From positions 2,353,103-2,417,102 of the forward strand of contig CM035312.1 of the NCBI GenBank assembly GCA_002900995.3: DNA of 64,000 nucleotides. Reading direction: 5' to 3'. Below, piece by piece: positions 32,050 through 43,949 of the stretch. The stretch comes from Ganoderma boninense (taxonomy: Eukaryota; Basidiomycota; Agaricomycetes; Polyporales; Polyporaceae). The position numbers and the translations under genes are program-made. The notes beneath the pieces were generated by a model, which made no database searches, was not told the origin of the DNA, and saw only the letters and a program-made list of their open reading frames with translations. Position 1 is the first letter of the stretch. Each line of letters starts with the position of its first letter.

Positions 32050-32719
32050 GACAAGGCCAAGAGCTGTGCACAGAGTTCAACGTTCAACCCATCATGAATG
32101 AATTTGGCCATGTTTGCTATGGGCGCTTATGTAGTAAACCCACCAACACACGAATGCCCACACCCGGTATCAATGACAGCAGAAACCTGTGTTTGCATTG
32201 TAACTCCCACCTGCTCAGAAGAAAAGATGTCCACATGATGTTACTATTGACAATTCCGATAATTAAAGAAGATACTTTCAATCTCTCTCTCATTGCTTCC
32301 CTTTGTCCTGCTTACAAAACTCCTTCTGGAAGGATGTAGGTTAACCCTGTAGTTACGATACCGCAGGAAGGTTGGAAAAATATCATACTATAGCATTCTT
32401 GAGGTCTTTAGGAAAATTCTTGCCTTGTGGCACTGGCGGCTGGCTGTCACAGAAGTGACTGGACATATACTTGAGACAAAGATGAATCATATCACGAATG
32501 GGCCACACCTCTCAATACTGTCTCGCTAGACCAGGATGTTGCGCCTGGATCTAAGTTTCATGTCAGCATAAGTATTCTATGATAAGCAATTACCAATTTT
32601 GTCAACATATTGACATGATCAGCAGGTTGGTTTGAAGAGCTGTAGGAATGATTGAGGTAGTTTTGGACATAAGACTTGACTAACGCCTGCGTGGATTTAA
32701 GTTGCTTCTGTGGCCATCC
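32050..32719. other. No supported gene
   Basis: A 97-codon open frame at 32046-32339 has no motif. Nothing else is recognisable up to the tRNA-bearing element. Confidence 0.4.
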
Positions 32720-32967
32720 TGATAAAGGTGGAAAAGTGACCAGACCGGGGATTGAACCCAGGACCTGCTGGTTTGCACCCAGACGCTCTACCACTGAGCT
32801 ATCCGGCCTTGGGTTCAGTAGAGACACCAGTTTATTAGTGGGGCTTAGTGTAACTGTAGCTCCCTGTCTGTATGGCATTCATGCTATGCACTGGACATTA
32901 GGAGGCTTATGGCAGTTCAGGGACTAATACCTACTGGATGAGTAAGCATGGTTACCACATCCTAACA
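32720..32967 (-). mobile_element. tRNA-bearing LTR-like element, copy 1 (248 bp, TSD CATCC)
   Basis: Minus orientation; 248 bp starting TGATAAAGGTGG and ending CATCCTAACA on the plus strand, with perfect 5-bp duplication CATCC at 32715-32719 and 32968-32972. TG...CA ends plus a 5-bp duplication are the signature of retroviral-type integration. No coding capacity. Confidence 0.9.
32737..32808 (-). tRNA. tRNA(GCA)-like gene in the element
   Basis: 72 nt that fold as a cloverleaf (see the copy at 44996-45067 for pairing); anticodon GCA would read Cys. Followed by TTTT. Whether it is charged and used is unknown. Confidence 0.65.
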
Positions 32968-32972
32968 CATCC

Positions 32973-33571
32973 TAGCACGGTGGGTAGGGAATAGCCTCAC
33001 TGATGGCGACCGACCTCCCCATCTGGCTTGGAAATCAGACCATCCTTGTCAGGCATCAACACCTCGGTAAGCTCACCAGCCTCATTGTCAGGCTCTTTGC
33101 CCTGATCTTCCAGATTGTCACTCGGAAACCGAACACTTTTTGCATAGCATAGGAGTCACCTGTTCAGTGTTTGGGGTGGTGGCAAATCTTCTACTTCAGA
33201 TGGTGTGGGCATTGGCTGGCGACTGAGAGGAGTAGACTGCTGGGATAATTGGGGTGTGGGGGTGGGCTGACAAGATGGAGGACAGGAGAGGGAGCATGGC
33301 GTGAACGAGCACGAATAGATGAAAGGGGGGGCAAAGGAGGCGGAGACGCTGCAGATGTGAAGCGACGAATAGCGGCTGCAACCGCTGGGGTAGGTGGATA
33401 CTGTGTCCAGTCCAGACAATCTCTCTCTGAAGTCCAGACAATCTCTCTCTGGTGTGTCACCGCACCAGCCTATAGGATAAAGGTAGGGATGAATGTGGTT
33501 TCGAAGGCTGAATGGGCGCAGCTCAGTTTCGAGCAACAGAGGACAACGGGGACAGAAGTATGATAGCGTCA
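32973..33571. other. No supported gene; short direct repeat
   Basis: Contains two copies of CCAGACAATCTCTCTCTG (about 33414-33450). A proline/serine-rich minus-strand frame (33156-33536) has no domain and is low-complexity, so it is not called. Confidence 0.4.
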
Positions 33572-34452
33572 GGAAAACCAGCTTTTGCCAATGTGTAATA
33601 ATATGTACTATTATAATATCTTATTCTAATAAAGTACTAATGCTATCTATCTGAGAGCTACTACAAAAGAGACCTATCTATATTATACAAACTAGAACTA
33701 CTGCATCTAACCCAATCTATTGTAGTGCTATTTAGTGCTACTAGTTGCTACTGCAGTATACTAATATTGTTATACATAGTCAATCTTAATTGAATGCCTC
33801 AGATATAAGCCTAATCAATCTATTTTACTAGCCAAGACTAGACAGCCTCAACAAAGTCTAAATAAAAATCCTAAGTATCAATGTAACAGCAACTTGAATA
33901 GATACTTGTAGTCTAATCAATGTACATAAGTATATATGTCACATACACTATATAAGCCTATAACATAGAATGAACACAAGATATATTGATGTTGAAGTTG
34001 ACCTACATCTCTCAATTTTCCCAAGTCCAGCAGCAGGGGGTACATATAGCCTATACCACCTTGCCTAGTATAAGCCCTTGTGGTGTAGTGGGCTAAGCTG
34101 TTTGCACAGCTCAGTGCTGTGCCGGAAAAGCAAGAGGCTGAGGGTTCAATCCTGGGTGGTGGCAGTAATAAATGTTTTATTAAAATTTCCAGCTTTTGCA
34201 GTATGCTTGTCTTTGAGTATGGCATGCTTATATTGTGTTTAAAGCTTTATAAAACCAGTCCAGACAATGTTCAGTCTTATTCATATGTCTACCGCATGCT
34301 ACTGTAGTGCTACTCTGCACTATTTAGTGCTATTGTGGAACTACTCTTTCTGGGGACCTCTCAAATATTACCTAACATGTTACTACTATTCTAATAGTCT
34401 AATATTTTCTAATTATACCTTTTCATATCTCATTGGAAAAGGCTGGTTTTCC
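33572..34452. mobile_element. TIR element with tRNA-like core, copy 2 (881 bp)
   Basis: Intact ends: GGAAAACCAGCTTTTGCC at 33572 and CATTGGAAAAGGCTGGTTTTCC ending 34452. Nearly identical to 5012-5891. The internal A/B-box block is at about 34075-34165. Flanking bases give no clear target duplication. Confidence 0.75.
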
Positions 34453-34594
34453 AGATGAGCTCAGTCTCAAGAAAAAGGATTGTCTGGGGTGATTTGAGAA
34501 CAGCAGGCTGGAAGAGGGCAGACTTGCATTTAGGTGGCATGGTGGATTTGTGTTTGCATCGTGACTGTAGAGATTGTCAGGTGAAGATATAATG

Positions 34595-35054
34595 TGTTAC
34601 GACTGGCTGTCGAGTAAGATTAGGGAGGAGGCTTACGAGACGAGCAAGGGCGTCGATGAGCACTTGTGCAGCGAGAGCGGAGCAGGGCTCGACAGTCAGG
34701 CTGGAGACAAGATGTATTGAGCGAGTAACTAACGAGTGAGAATACAGCGAGGCTTACCTGGAGACAAGAGGTCAAAACTGAGGTCTCCAGGTAGTGAAGT
34801 ACAGGTCTTATATACATGTAGTGGACAATGGGAATCGGGGACAATAGGTAACTATGGACACGGGAACCAGTGGAAGAACAATGGTATGTAGTACAATGAC
34901 GACGGGAACAATGGGTAACAGGAGTTATTGTACTGCGAGAACAAGGGACAGGTTTGCTAAACAACGGAGGACAATAAGGACGACACGGGAGGCAAACAGT
35001 CCGAAAAGGGAAAGAGAGACGCCGGGGTAGGCGCCGAGCGTGCCGTTCATGACA
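34595..35054 (-). repeat. Gypsy-1 copy 3, 3' LTR
   Basis: TGTTACGACTGG to GTTCATGACA, 460 bp; left flank TAATG has no partner because the other end is rearranged. Confidence 0.93.
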
Positions 35055-35080
35055 ATACCCCCCTCCTAAGGATCGTGTCC

Positions 35081-38000
35081 TCACGATCGAGTCTTCTTGT
35101 TGAGAGGGCCAGGAGCGTCGGGATGTGTCGAATAAAACTTTTGCAGCACTTTTGGCGCATTTGCTAGATCCGACACGTCTTCCCAGCTATCGTGTTCAGG
35201 GCCCCAGCCCTTCCAGTGAACAAGATACTGCAGTTTCTTCCACTGCCCATACCGACGCGACTCTAACACTTCCTCTACTTCATACTCTTCCTCTCCTTCC
35301 ACTTCAAGGGCTGCAGGTTCAGGGGGATGCCGACCGGGGAGTTGGCTTTCTTTGTGCGGGTGTAGGAGCGTCACATGGAACACTGGGTGGAGTCCCATGT
35401 CTTTGGGGAGCTTGAGCTCGTAAGCCAAGTTGCCCACCTTGCGCTTGACAGGGTACGGGCCAGCATACCAGTCCACCAGCTTCCGAGAGACTCCTGGGAC
35501 ACGGAAGTTCCTCATGTCGAGCCACACCTTCTGACCCTCCTTGAATTCTGGAGCAGCGGAGACATAGCGATCGTAGTACTCCTTCATCCGCTCTGCTGCC
35601 AGGGTTAAGGCTGAGGTTGCATCCTCCCTTGCCTGCCGCAACTCCTCTCTTCGTTTGTCTGCCATAGGCACCATGGTGGATAGCATCGGAACATGGAACT
35701 GAGGTTCATAGCCGTACATGAGGTAAAACGGCAAGTACCCTGTGGATGAATGTACGCGCGAGTTGAAGCAGTATTCTGCTGTTGGCAGCCACTTGACCCA
35801 ATCGTTGCGGCGCCTTGAGCAGTACATCCGCAGGTATGCCTCTATCTCCTGGTTCCATCGCTCCGACTGCCCATCCGTCTGAGGGTGATAGGCTGTGGAC
35901 AATGCACTTTCTATATTGAGGCCTTTAAGGATTGCACGGAAGAGTTTGCTAGAGAACTGGGGCCCCCGATCAGAGATGATCTTTCACGGGAGCCCATGTA
36001 GACGGAACCATTCTCTAATGAAGTTGTCTGCAGTCCCTTCCGTGTCGATCTCCTCAGTGCATGGAATAAGGTGAATCATCTTTCCATGCCGATCAGCAAT
36101 AAGCTGGAGTGCATTGTATCCATCCACCTCCGGCAATCCAGTAATAAAGTCACAGGTAACTACTTGGCCTGGGCCGTCCGGGATCTCGTTGGGTTGAAGA
36201 GGACCATGTGGCTTCGCATGTGAAGTCTTGCCACGGCGACAAGTGTTGCAGGTCTCAACGTAATCCTTAATGAACTTTGCCATGCCTGGCCACCAGTAGT
36301 TCCGTGTAACCAACTCCACCGTCTTTGCCTGGCCAGGGTGTGCAGCAGGCGGGAGGTCGTGGTGAATGCGCACTATTTCTGCTCGGAGCGCATCGTCTTT
36401 GGGGACATAAACTCGGCCGCGGTAGAGCAGCAGGCCTTGTTCTGTGTTCCAGTCCACCAAATCGTTCTGTAGACATGCTGGCCCTAGCTTATCGAGCTTG
36501 CTGAGTGCCTCTGCGACCTCCTGCTCACGCTCTCCACATTCTCGAATGCGGCGGAGCAGTGCCTTCTCTGGTACCACTGACATGTGCCCTCTCTTAGCTG
36601 CCAGTACTCGGAAGCGATCGGGTTGCAACATGACTCAGTTCAGGTTGTCATCGGCATCATCCTTCTGGTGATCAGGCCTGCGCGACAGCGCATCTGCCCT
36701 ACCGTTGGAGGTGCCTGGCTTGTGTGCAATGACAAAGTCGAACCGCGACAGATAGAGAGCCCATCGTGCCTGCCTGCGTGTGAGGTTTTGTGCGGCCTTC
36801 CAGTACTCGAGGTTCTTGTGGTCCGACTGGATCTCGAACACACTGGGAAGACCCTCGAGGTAGTGGCACCAGGCCTGCAGGGCACGGATGATAGCGAGCA
36901 TCTCCTTGTCATAGATCTCGTAGTTGCATTCTGCATCACTCATTGACTCAGAGTGGAAAGCCACAGGGTGCTATTTGCCGTCCTCCCCCTCCTGAGACAG
37001 AACTGCACCGGTAGCATACCCAGATGCATCGACTTCAATGCGGGTTTTGCGGTCTGGGTCATACATGCTCAGGACAGGGCTTTCAGTGAAACGACGTTTG
37101 AGCTCATCGAATGCTGACTGCTCTTCGGCACCCCATTGCCAGGGAGCATTACCCGTGAGACAGTCAAGGGGTTTGCATACTGCACTGAAGTCCTTAATGA
37201 ACCACCTGTAGAAATTCGCGAAACCGTGGAATTTCCGTACATCTGAGGTGTTCTGAGGGACAGGCCATTCTGCGATACCCCTGACCTTCACTGGGTCCAT
37301 CTCCACACAGTTCTCTGAGACGAGCACACCTAGGTACTCAACCTTTGGCTGTTCGAATTCGCACTTCTCTGGCTTGCAGAACAGGTCGTGCTCCGCCAGA
37401 CGCTTCAGGACCTCACGCACCAATGTGCGGTGTTCCTCGATGTCGTTGGTGAATATGAGGATGTCGTCGAGGTAGATAGTGATTTTGCCGAGTATGATGA
37501 GGTCCTTGAAGATGTCGTTCATGAGCGCAGAGAATGTACTGGGCGAGTTAGCCAGTCCGAAGTACATCACGTTCGGTTCGTACAGTCCGCGATTGGTAAC
37601 AAAGGCAGCCTTCCATTCATCACCGGTCTTGATCCGCACATTGTTGTACCCCCAACGGATGTCAAGCTTGGTAAAGTACTTGGCCCTCTTGAGTCGATCC
37701 ATCAGGTCCCACACCAACGGCAGTGGGTATCGGTTCTTAATGGTGATGTCATTCAATCGCCGGTAGTCCTGTACAGGACGTAGGCTGCCGTCCTTCTTTT
37801 TAACGAAGAAGAACGGTGATGACATCGGTGACTTCGACTCTTGAATATAACCTTTGGCCAAGTTCTCACTAAGGAACTTGTCAAGCTCGACCTGCTCGCT
37901 GGGAGACAGGGGGTACACCTTGGAATAGAACATCCTAGCATCTGGTACAAGTTCTATAGCGTGGTCGTAGGGTCCGTGCTCGGGTAGGCGTTCGGACGCC

Positions 38001-41000
38001 TCTTTTGAGAACACACCAGCAGCTGTGGTAAGGATAATGTATTATTTACCGGAGATAGCCTGGCACTGCAATGCAATATAAACCAACTATGCTCGTAATG
38101 TAATACGAAGCCCCGGGATAATGCCCGGAGTTCCCTAATATAGTAGGCAGCCTCCGGAGGGCCTGTTATCAGTGCCCGGGCTGGCGCTTTTTTGCTTATC
38201 AGCTTAGATAAGGCCCCGGGGGCTTATCTGCCATCACTCCAGGGCTTCCCCCATCAATACTCACCTCCCATCAGCCACCCGGGCTCCTCCTGCCCTGCCA
38301 CTGCCCAATATGGAAGGTGCTTGGGTGCCTGCACCTGGGCACCTTCCCCTTGCTATATCTCCCTCAATTCTGGACCGTTTTCCATGATCTTAGGTGCGTT
38401 CTAATCGCGCTTTCAAGGCGCTTCTAACGCGCCTAATGCGCTGGTGTAATATGGTATACTAACATATACATACAGGTACCTTTGGTCGCTCTAGGGGCCA
38501 GTAAATAGGCCATAGCTCGGGCAGTTTTGGACGGAATAGGACGATCTTGGGCGCGTTCTGCTCGCGTTAACAACGCGCACAGAACGAGCCCAAGATTGTC
38601 CGATTCCGTCCAGCCGTTCCTCCGGTACATATACCCCTTCCTCCTCAGGAACAGGGTATTGGTATCTCAGGAACGGCTGAACCGTTTGGGACGCTCTTTG
38701 GTGCGTTGGGTAGGTACTGTATAGTGGTATCTGGCCGCACCATTTGTTTGGAGGTATCTATCCTACAAAATATACTACAGTGCGATCAGTTGGCAGCCCC
38801 ACCACCCTTGCATCCCCCATATCTCAGCAACCGCTTGACGGATTTTTTTGCCCGTCATACCGCTGGAAAGCTGCTGCTCACAGCTTTCCAACGAGCCCAA
38901 GAACGTCCCAATACGATCACTGGAGCCTTCGGAGTGCCTACCTCCTCCTCCTGCTCCCCTCCCCACCACTGTTTAGCCCATATCTTGGGCATGCCTTGAC
39001 GGAATCATGTCATTGTTTTTGTGTTGTGTGCTATGTAGTCAGTCCTCTGTGCACAGGACAGTTCACTTATATCAAGATATGTACAATACACTCCAATGAA
39101 GGTGCCTTGGCCTGGTGCAAGACTGCCTGACAGCTGTGGCATCCATTTCCGAAGGCTAGCACAGCTGCAGTAAGGCTGTCAACAATCATCAATCAATATC
39201 TCCTCAGGTTGTTGTCCGTTCTGTTTGGTTTTTTTTGCGTTGGAAAGCTGTGAATTGTGGCTAGCCAGCTGTGTATATACTCTCACTATCAGGAGGCTAC
39301 AAAAAAGTCGACAGGGGAGTATTCTTGTGAACACTGATAAGGGAATGACATTGGATCCAGATGCCTGATAAGTGCCATACATTGTACAAAGGTAGCTGTT
39401 AGCTAGTAGTAGGCAACGCAAAAAAAACGACATGATTCCGTCAAGGCATGCCCAAGATATGGGCTAAACAGTGGTGGGGAGGGGAGCAGGAGGAGGAGGT
39501 AGGCACTCCGAAGGCTCCAGTGATCGTATTGGGACGTTCTTGGGCTCGTTGGAAAGCTGTGAGCAGCAGCTTTCCAGCGGTATGACGGGCAAAAAAATCC
39601 GTCAAGCGGTTGCTGAGATATGGGGGATGCAAGGGTGGTGGGGCTGCCAACTGATCGCACTGTAGTATATTTTGTAGGATAGATACCTCCAAACAAATGG
39701 TGCGGCCAGATACCACTATACAGTACCTACCCAACGCACCAAAGAGCGTCCAAACGGTTCAGCCGTTCCTGAGATACCAATACCCTGTTCCTGAGGAGGA
39801 AGGGTATATGTACCGGAGAACGGCTGGACGGAATCGGACAATCTTGGCTCGTTCTGTGCGCGTTGTTAACGCGAGCAGAACGCGCCCAAGATCGTCCTAT
39901 TTCCGTCCAAAACTGCCCCGAGCTATGGCCTATTTACTGGCCCCTAGAGCGACCAAAGGTACCTGTATGTATATGTTAGTATACCATATTACACCAGCGC
40001 ATTAGGCGCGTTAGAAGCGCCTTGAAAGCGCGATTAGAACGCACCTAAGATCATGGAAAACGGTCCAGAATTGAGGGAGATATAGCAAGGGGAAGGTGCC
40101 CAGGTGCAGGCACCCAAGCACCTTCCATATTGGGCAGTGGCAGGGCAGGAGGAGCCCGGGTGGCTGATGGGAGGTGAGTATTGATGGGGGAAGCCCTGGA
40201 GTGATGGCAGATAAGCCCCCGGGGCCTTATCTAAGCTGATAAGCAAAAAAGCGCCAGCCCGGGCACTGATAACAGGCCCTCCGGAGGCTGCCTACTATAT
40301 TAGGGAACTCCGGGCATTATCCCGGGGCTTCGTATTACATTACGAGCAGAGTCGGTTTATATTGCATTGCAGTGCCAGGCTATCTCCGGTAGATAATACA
40401 TTATCCTTACCACAGCTTGTGAACACACGCAGATACTCGTGGTACTGGGGAGGTACGATCTCTTCGACAGGACGGACTTCCTTCTTCTGGTACTCTTGTT
40501 CAGCGAGCTGTTGAGAGTATGTGTAGCTCGCCGACACAAAGATCTTAGGGGTACCTCGAAGTCGTCGTCCATCTTCCAGTGCATTGAGAAGAGACTCCTC
40601 AGTGCCATCCCATTCCGGCAGAAAACCTGGTGGTGGAGGCCTATCTTCCTCCTCCTCCTCGACCATTACGGCCGTGCATATCCTACCCATCATCTTTGCC
40701 TTCCGCACCCGCCGAGAACCATTGCGCGCCGTAAGCCGTACCTCCGTATCACGCGCTTTGGTCTCAACAGGTTTGGATGCCTTCCGATGAGCCGGACATG
40801 CCTCTGGACATCTCGATAGGTGCAGTGAGCCATGTTCCCAATGTACTTCAGGGTTGTGCTCGCACAGCCAGTCCAGGCCAATGATCACATCCTCTTCTCC
40901 TATGTCCATCACTACAAACACCACCTTCTCTTGGTGGTCTCCAATCGCCATATCCAACACGGCGACCTCCGTGATCGTTCCATCACGGTTCTCAGTACTG

Positions 41001-41269
41001 TCTATGTTGTACAGAGGAATTGGCCTCGCCAGCTTCCTCGCTGTAACCTGGTTCTTCTCTACGAACCGTCTATGTAAAAACTTAGTAGTAGCTCCACTAT
41101 CTACCATTGCTACTATGTCCTTATGTCGCTGCTTGCCGATTAACCGTACTGGTATATGAAAGTGCTGACCACTGTGATTTACCTCATATACAAACACGGA
41201 ACTCAGTACAGAAAATCGACTATTACTACAAGAGCCGGCACGCGCAGCGTCCAGTGCGGCTCTAATCAA
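35081..41269 (-). pseudogene. Gypsy-1 copy 3 pol, three stops and a fold-back insertion
   Basis: Same frame as the copy at 10036-13811. Protease (MVDSGATTKF) lies at about 40340-41269 on the far side of FB-A; RT (IYLDDILIF near 37475), RNase H, integrase (CDFITGLPEV, TDGQSERW) and chromodomain (KGWGPEHDSWE) lie at 35081-38008. Nonsense codons: TAG at 36971-36973 (the same Trp codon as in the copy at 11926), TGA at 36635-36637 (CGA to TGA) and TGA at 35984-35986. FB-A separates protease from RT, with duplicated GAACACAC. Confidence 0.92.
38017..40420. mobile_element. FB-A: palindromic fold-back element with 8-bp target duplication
   Basis: 2,404 bp flanked by GAACACAC (38009-38016 and 40421-40428); the empty site is seen intact in the gypsy copy at about 12963. 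Left end CAGCAGCTGTGG; right end, inverted, ACAAGCTGTGG. Arms of about 1 kb (38017-39025 and 39410-40420) are nearly identical, around a spacer of about 390 bp. A nested hairpin lies at 38514-38627. AGATAAG/CTTATC words occur near the outer part of each arm. No protein-coding frame of note. Confidence 0.88.
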
Positions 41270-42680
41270 AAACCCTCCTTCTTCTCAGCGGTTGTAAGGG
41301 CCGCGATCTTCTCCTCCATCGCCTTGACCTGGGCCTGGAGAGCCGCTACTTCCGTGGTTGCAGTGGACGAGGAAGTAGCTTGCTGACTCTTTAGCCGCGG
41401 GCAGTCATACCTACGATGCCCAGGCTGGCCACAGATGTGACAGTTTCCGGGGAATGGCTTCTTCCAGTAGCGGCTGCCTTCTCCCCCTTCTTCTTCCACC
41501 CAAACGACTTCAGTCGTTCTTCCTCTCGGGTGATGAGGGCCTGGTCAAGCGACAGCGACACCTTCTGAATTTTCGTGAGGTCGGAGATGTCGTGAGCACT
41601 GGTGGCGAGGACGTCCCGGAGTCTGGGGGGTAGGCCGGAGCGGTAGCGTTCGCGTTTGTCCTCGTCGCCGAAGTTGGTCCGTGCTGCGGTCGCGTTGAAC
41701 TGTGCCGTGTACTCCTGGACAGTGCCAACCTTGCGATACGCCTTGCAAAGCTTGACAAGTTCAGCAAGGGCGGCCTCCTTGTCGTCAGCTGCGCAGAAGT
41801 GGTCCTTGAAGGCTGTGCTGAATGCGCCATAGTCTGCCCAAGGGCTAGTTCCACCAGCGAGTTTTACAATGTGGGGACCAGCCCAGGCTGCCGCTCCTTC
41901 CGTGAGCTTGCTGAGAATGGTCATCCATATGACGTCGCTAGGCGTGCCAACCGCTACCGCCGTAAGGGTGTTGTAGTAGATCTGAGCGGCGGACACAAAG
42001 CGGAGACCATCTTGCGAGGATTTTCCATCGTATTCGCGTGGGGCGATTTGGGAGAGGAGCTTGGAGGTGTCGAATGATGGTGCAGGGGCAGGAGTGGTCA
42101 TGGTGGGTGCAGGAGGAGGATTGGGTGCAGGAGGAGGATTGGACGAGGACGACGATTGCGGGGCATTGGAACTGGTAGCTTTTGGCTTCGGTTCCTTCTT
42201 CACTTCAGGCTTCTCTTCTGCCTTAGAAGTCGACGCAATGGGTGATGAGGGGTTTGAGCTTCGTCGTTGTCCGAGCCATTCAGTAACGAGTGCGATAGTT
42301 TTGGTCAAGAGCAGGGGAACCTGTGGATCGACTGGGGTGGCGGTCCCACTGGGTACACGGCTGGGGGCACGGCTGGGGGCACAGCTGGAGGGCCGGGTGC
42401 CGGGGCGACTTTGTGTAGCAGCAACAGCTGCCCGTGTGGGCCTTGTGGAGGGGGCTGGCGGTGGTTGGGTGAGTCGGTCTAAGATCGCCTGTTGTTGGTC
42501 GGGGTGTGGCCGGACAAAGGGGTGGAATGGAGCCCACTGGGTGGGTGTCCAGTCAAAGGTGAAGTCGCGGTGTGGGCAGGGTTGGTGGTCGCAAACAAAC
42601 CACTGTTGTTCGGTGGTGTTCCAGTGCTGGTCTTCGACCGCGTTGCTGTGAAATGCGTGTGGCCTTTGACTGCAAGCCAC
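41266..42680 (-). pseudogene. Gypsy-1 copy 3 gag, one-base frameshift before the zinc knuckle
   Basis: About 430 codons open upstream: proline/threonine-rich N-terminal region, capsid-like part (LLSQIAPREYDGK, HFCAADDKEAA), then the frame is lost at about 41466. There CTTCTTCCAGTAG stands where the copy at 3310 has CTTCTTCCCAGTAG. The knuckle CHICGQPGHRRYDC and the C-terminus follow in the next frame to 41266. The pol frame overlaps the gag stop in -1 register (GGTTTTTGATTAG). Confidence 0.85.
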
Positions 42681-42743
42681 GGTGAGGGGAGTGGAGGTAG
42701 CTCGCTTCCTATCCCAGGAATAGAAACGGCAGGTGCACGATCC

Positions 42744-43277
42744 GGTTACCCCCCGCTATTCCCTAGAGTCTCTAGTCACACCATCGGACGTAGTCTCGGC
42801 GCAACCTGAGGCTTGCCACTCTCAGTGGTACAGTACACGGAAAGCTCCTAACACGAGACCCCGGTACTGACAAAAGTGGCCCGCCTCATGGCGTGGGAGG
42901 CTAGAGAAAGGCGGCAAAACAAAGCCAAGGCAGAACACCCTTGGGCCCATGTCTCTTGGGCTAAGACACAGCAATAGGCTGAGGAGGCTGAGCAGACAGT
43001 GTTGGATCGTGCACCCGCTGTTTCTATTTCTGGGATAGGAAGCGAGCTACCTCCACTCCCCTCACCGTGGCTTGCAGTCAAAGACCACACACATTTCACA
43101 GCACTGCGGTCGAAAACCAGCACTAGAACACTACTGAACAACAGTGGTTTGTTTGCAACCACCAACCCTGCCCACACCGCGACTTCACCTTTGACTGGAC
43201 ACCAACCCAGTGGGCTCCATTCTGACCTTTTATCCAGCACACCCTAGCCAACGACAAGCAATCTTAGACCGACTCAC
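42744..43277 (+). mobile_element. Inverted gypsy-1 leader/gag fragment
   Basis: Plus-strand gypsy-1 sequence (leader from about 42770, gag N-terminus from about 42998), head-to-head with the minus-strand copy ending at 42743. It is cut at 43278 by the gypsy-2 LTR. It contains the leader frame MAWEARER...AKTQQ followed by TAG. Confidence 0.8.
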
Positions 43278-43310
43278 TGTCACGGTTTTTCACGCCACAC
43301 TTAGTCTGGC

Positions 43311-43430
43311 ATCTTATCAGGACAAGTTATCTCTCGGTTCATCTTATCTTTTCCCTTATCTTATCTCCCTTTCCTTTATCTCATCTCTTCCTTTTATCTT
43401 ATCTCTTTCCCTATCTTATCTGCTTCTTGG
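43311..43430. promoter_or_regulatory. Array of about nine GATA motifs in the gypsy-2 LTR
   Basis: TTATC/CTTATCT (GATAA on the other strand) repeats about nine times in 120 bp, upstream of the TATA box in the position of U3. This density suggests binding of fungal GATA factors; it could also be simple-sequence expansion. Confidence 0.55.
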
Positions 43431-43504
43431 ATCATTCTCTCACCTGCAACAGGTCCCGGGACCTGCCCTGAACTGACGGTCTGTGCACCATTCCCATGTA
43501 ATAT

Positions 43505-43930
43505 TGTTGAAGTCGGTGCTGTAGCGCCCGCAGTTTTGATCGCACCAAGTCCGCGATCGCACCGTACGTACATTGCATCGTCCCCTACTTACACTATTTT
43601 TGGTTTCGTTAGAATAGCACATCCCATAGAGATACAACATCGTCTTCATTAGAGACTCCAACTAGCTTAGATCTGCATCCTGCTCTACTTTACACTGTAC
43701 AGTCCGCAATTCTCGCTCCCTGGGCGCCTTAACGGCGCCAGTAGCACAGCGTTACATACTCTACCTAGCACGTGCTCCATGAGCTGTATCGACGCCTCTG
43801 TCAGGCTCTGTGTCCTTAGACTTTACAGAGCTTGACACAGGTGAGTAGCATATCTTAGTTTCCTGCAATAAAGACTTTACAGAGCTTGACACAGGCCATT
43901 GTGACGTCCTGAGGCCCACTGCAGCCAACA
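43505..43930 (+). repeat. Copia-2 5' LTR
   Basis: 426 bp, TGTTGAAGTCGG to CAGCCAACA. Direct 24-bp repeats at 43818-43841 and 43872-43895. Confidence 0.95.
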
Positions 43931-43949
43931 GGTTATGAGCCCTGCGCTC
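43931..43949 (+). promoter_or_regulatory. Copia-2 primer-binding site (half initiator tRNA-Met)
   Basis: GGTTATGAGCCCTGCGCTC, identical to the site in copia-1. Confidence 0.7.

Larger units (their letters stand above)
34595..42743 (-). mobile_element. Gypsy-1 copy 3, carrying FB-A and lacking its 5' LTR
   Basis: The 3' LTR (34595-35054), pol and gag are collinear with 9550-16104. FB-A interrupts pol at 38017-40420. At 42743 the leader stops at an inverted junction with another gypsy-1 piece, so the 5' LTR is missing. Confidence 0.92.

Noticed and set aside
33156..33536. Minus-strand proline/serine-rich ORF of 126 codons
   Set aside because: Low complexity, no start context or motif, and partly made of a short direct repeat.
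36635..36637. Repeat-induced point mutation as cause of the stops
   Set aside because: Only scattered C-to-T changes (some at CpG) are seen, mixed with transversions and indels; copies remain too similar for RIP.
43842..43871. GTGAGT...AG between the two 24-bp repeats in the copia LTR as an intron
   Set aside because: About 30 nt is too short for a spliceosomal intron; the flanking duplication explains the pattern.
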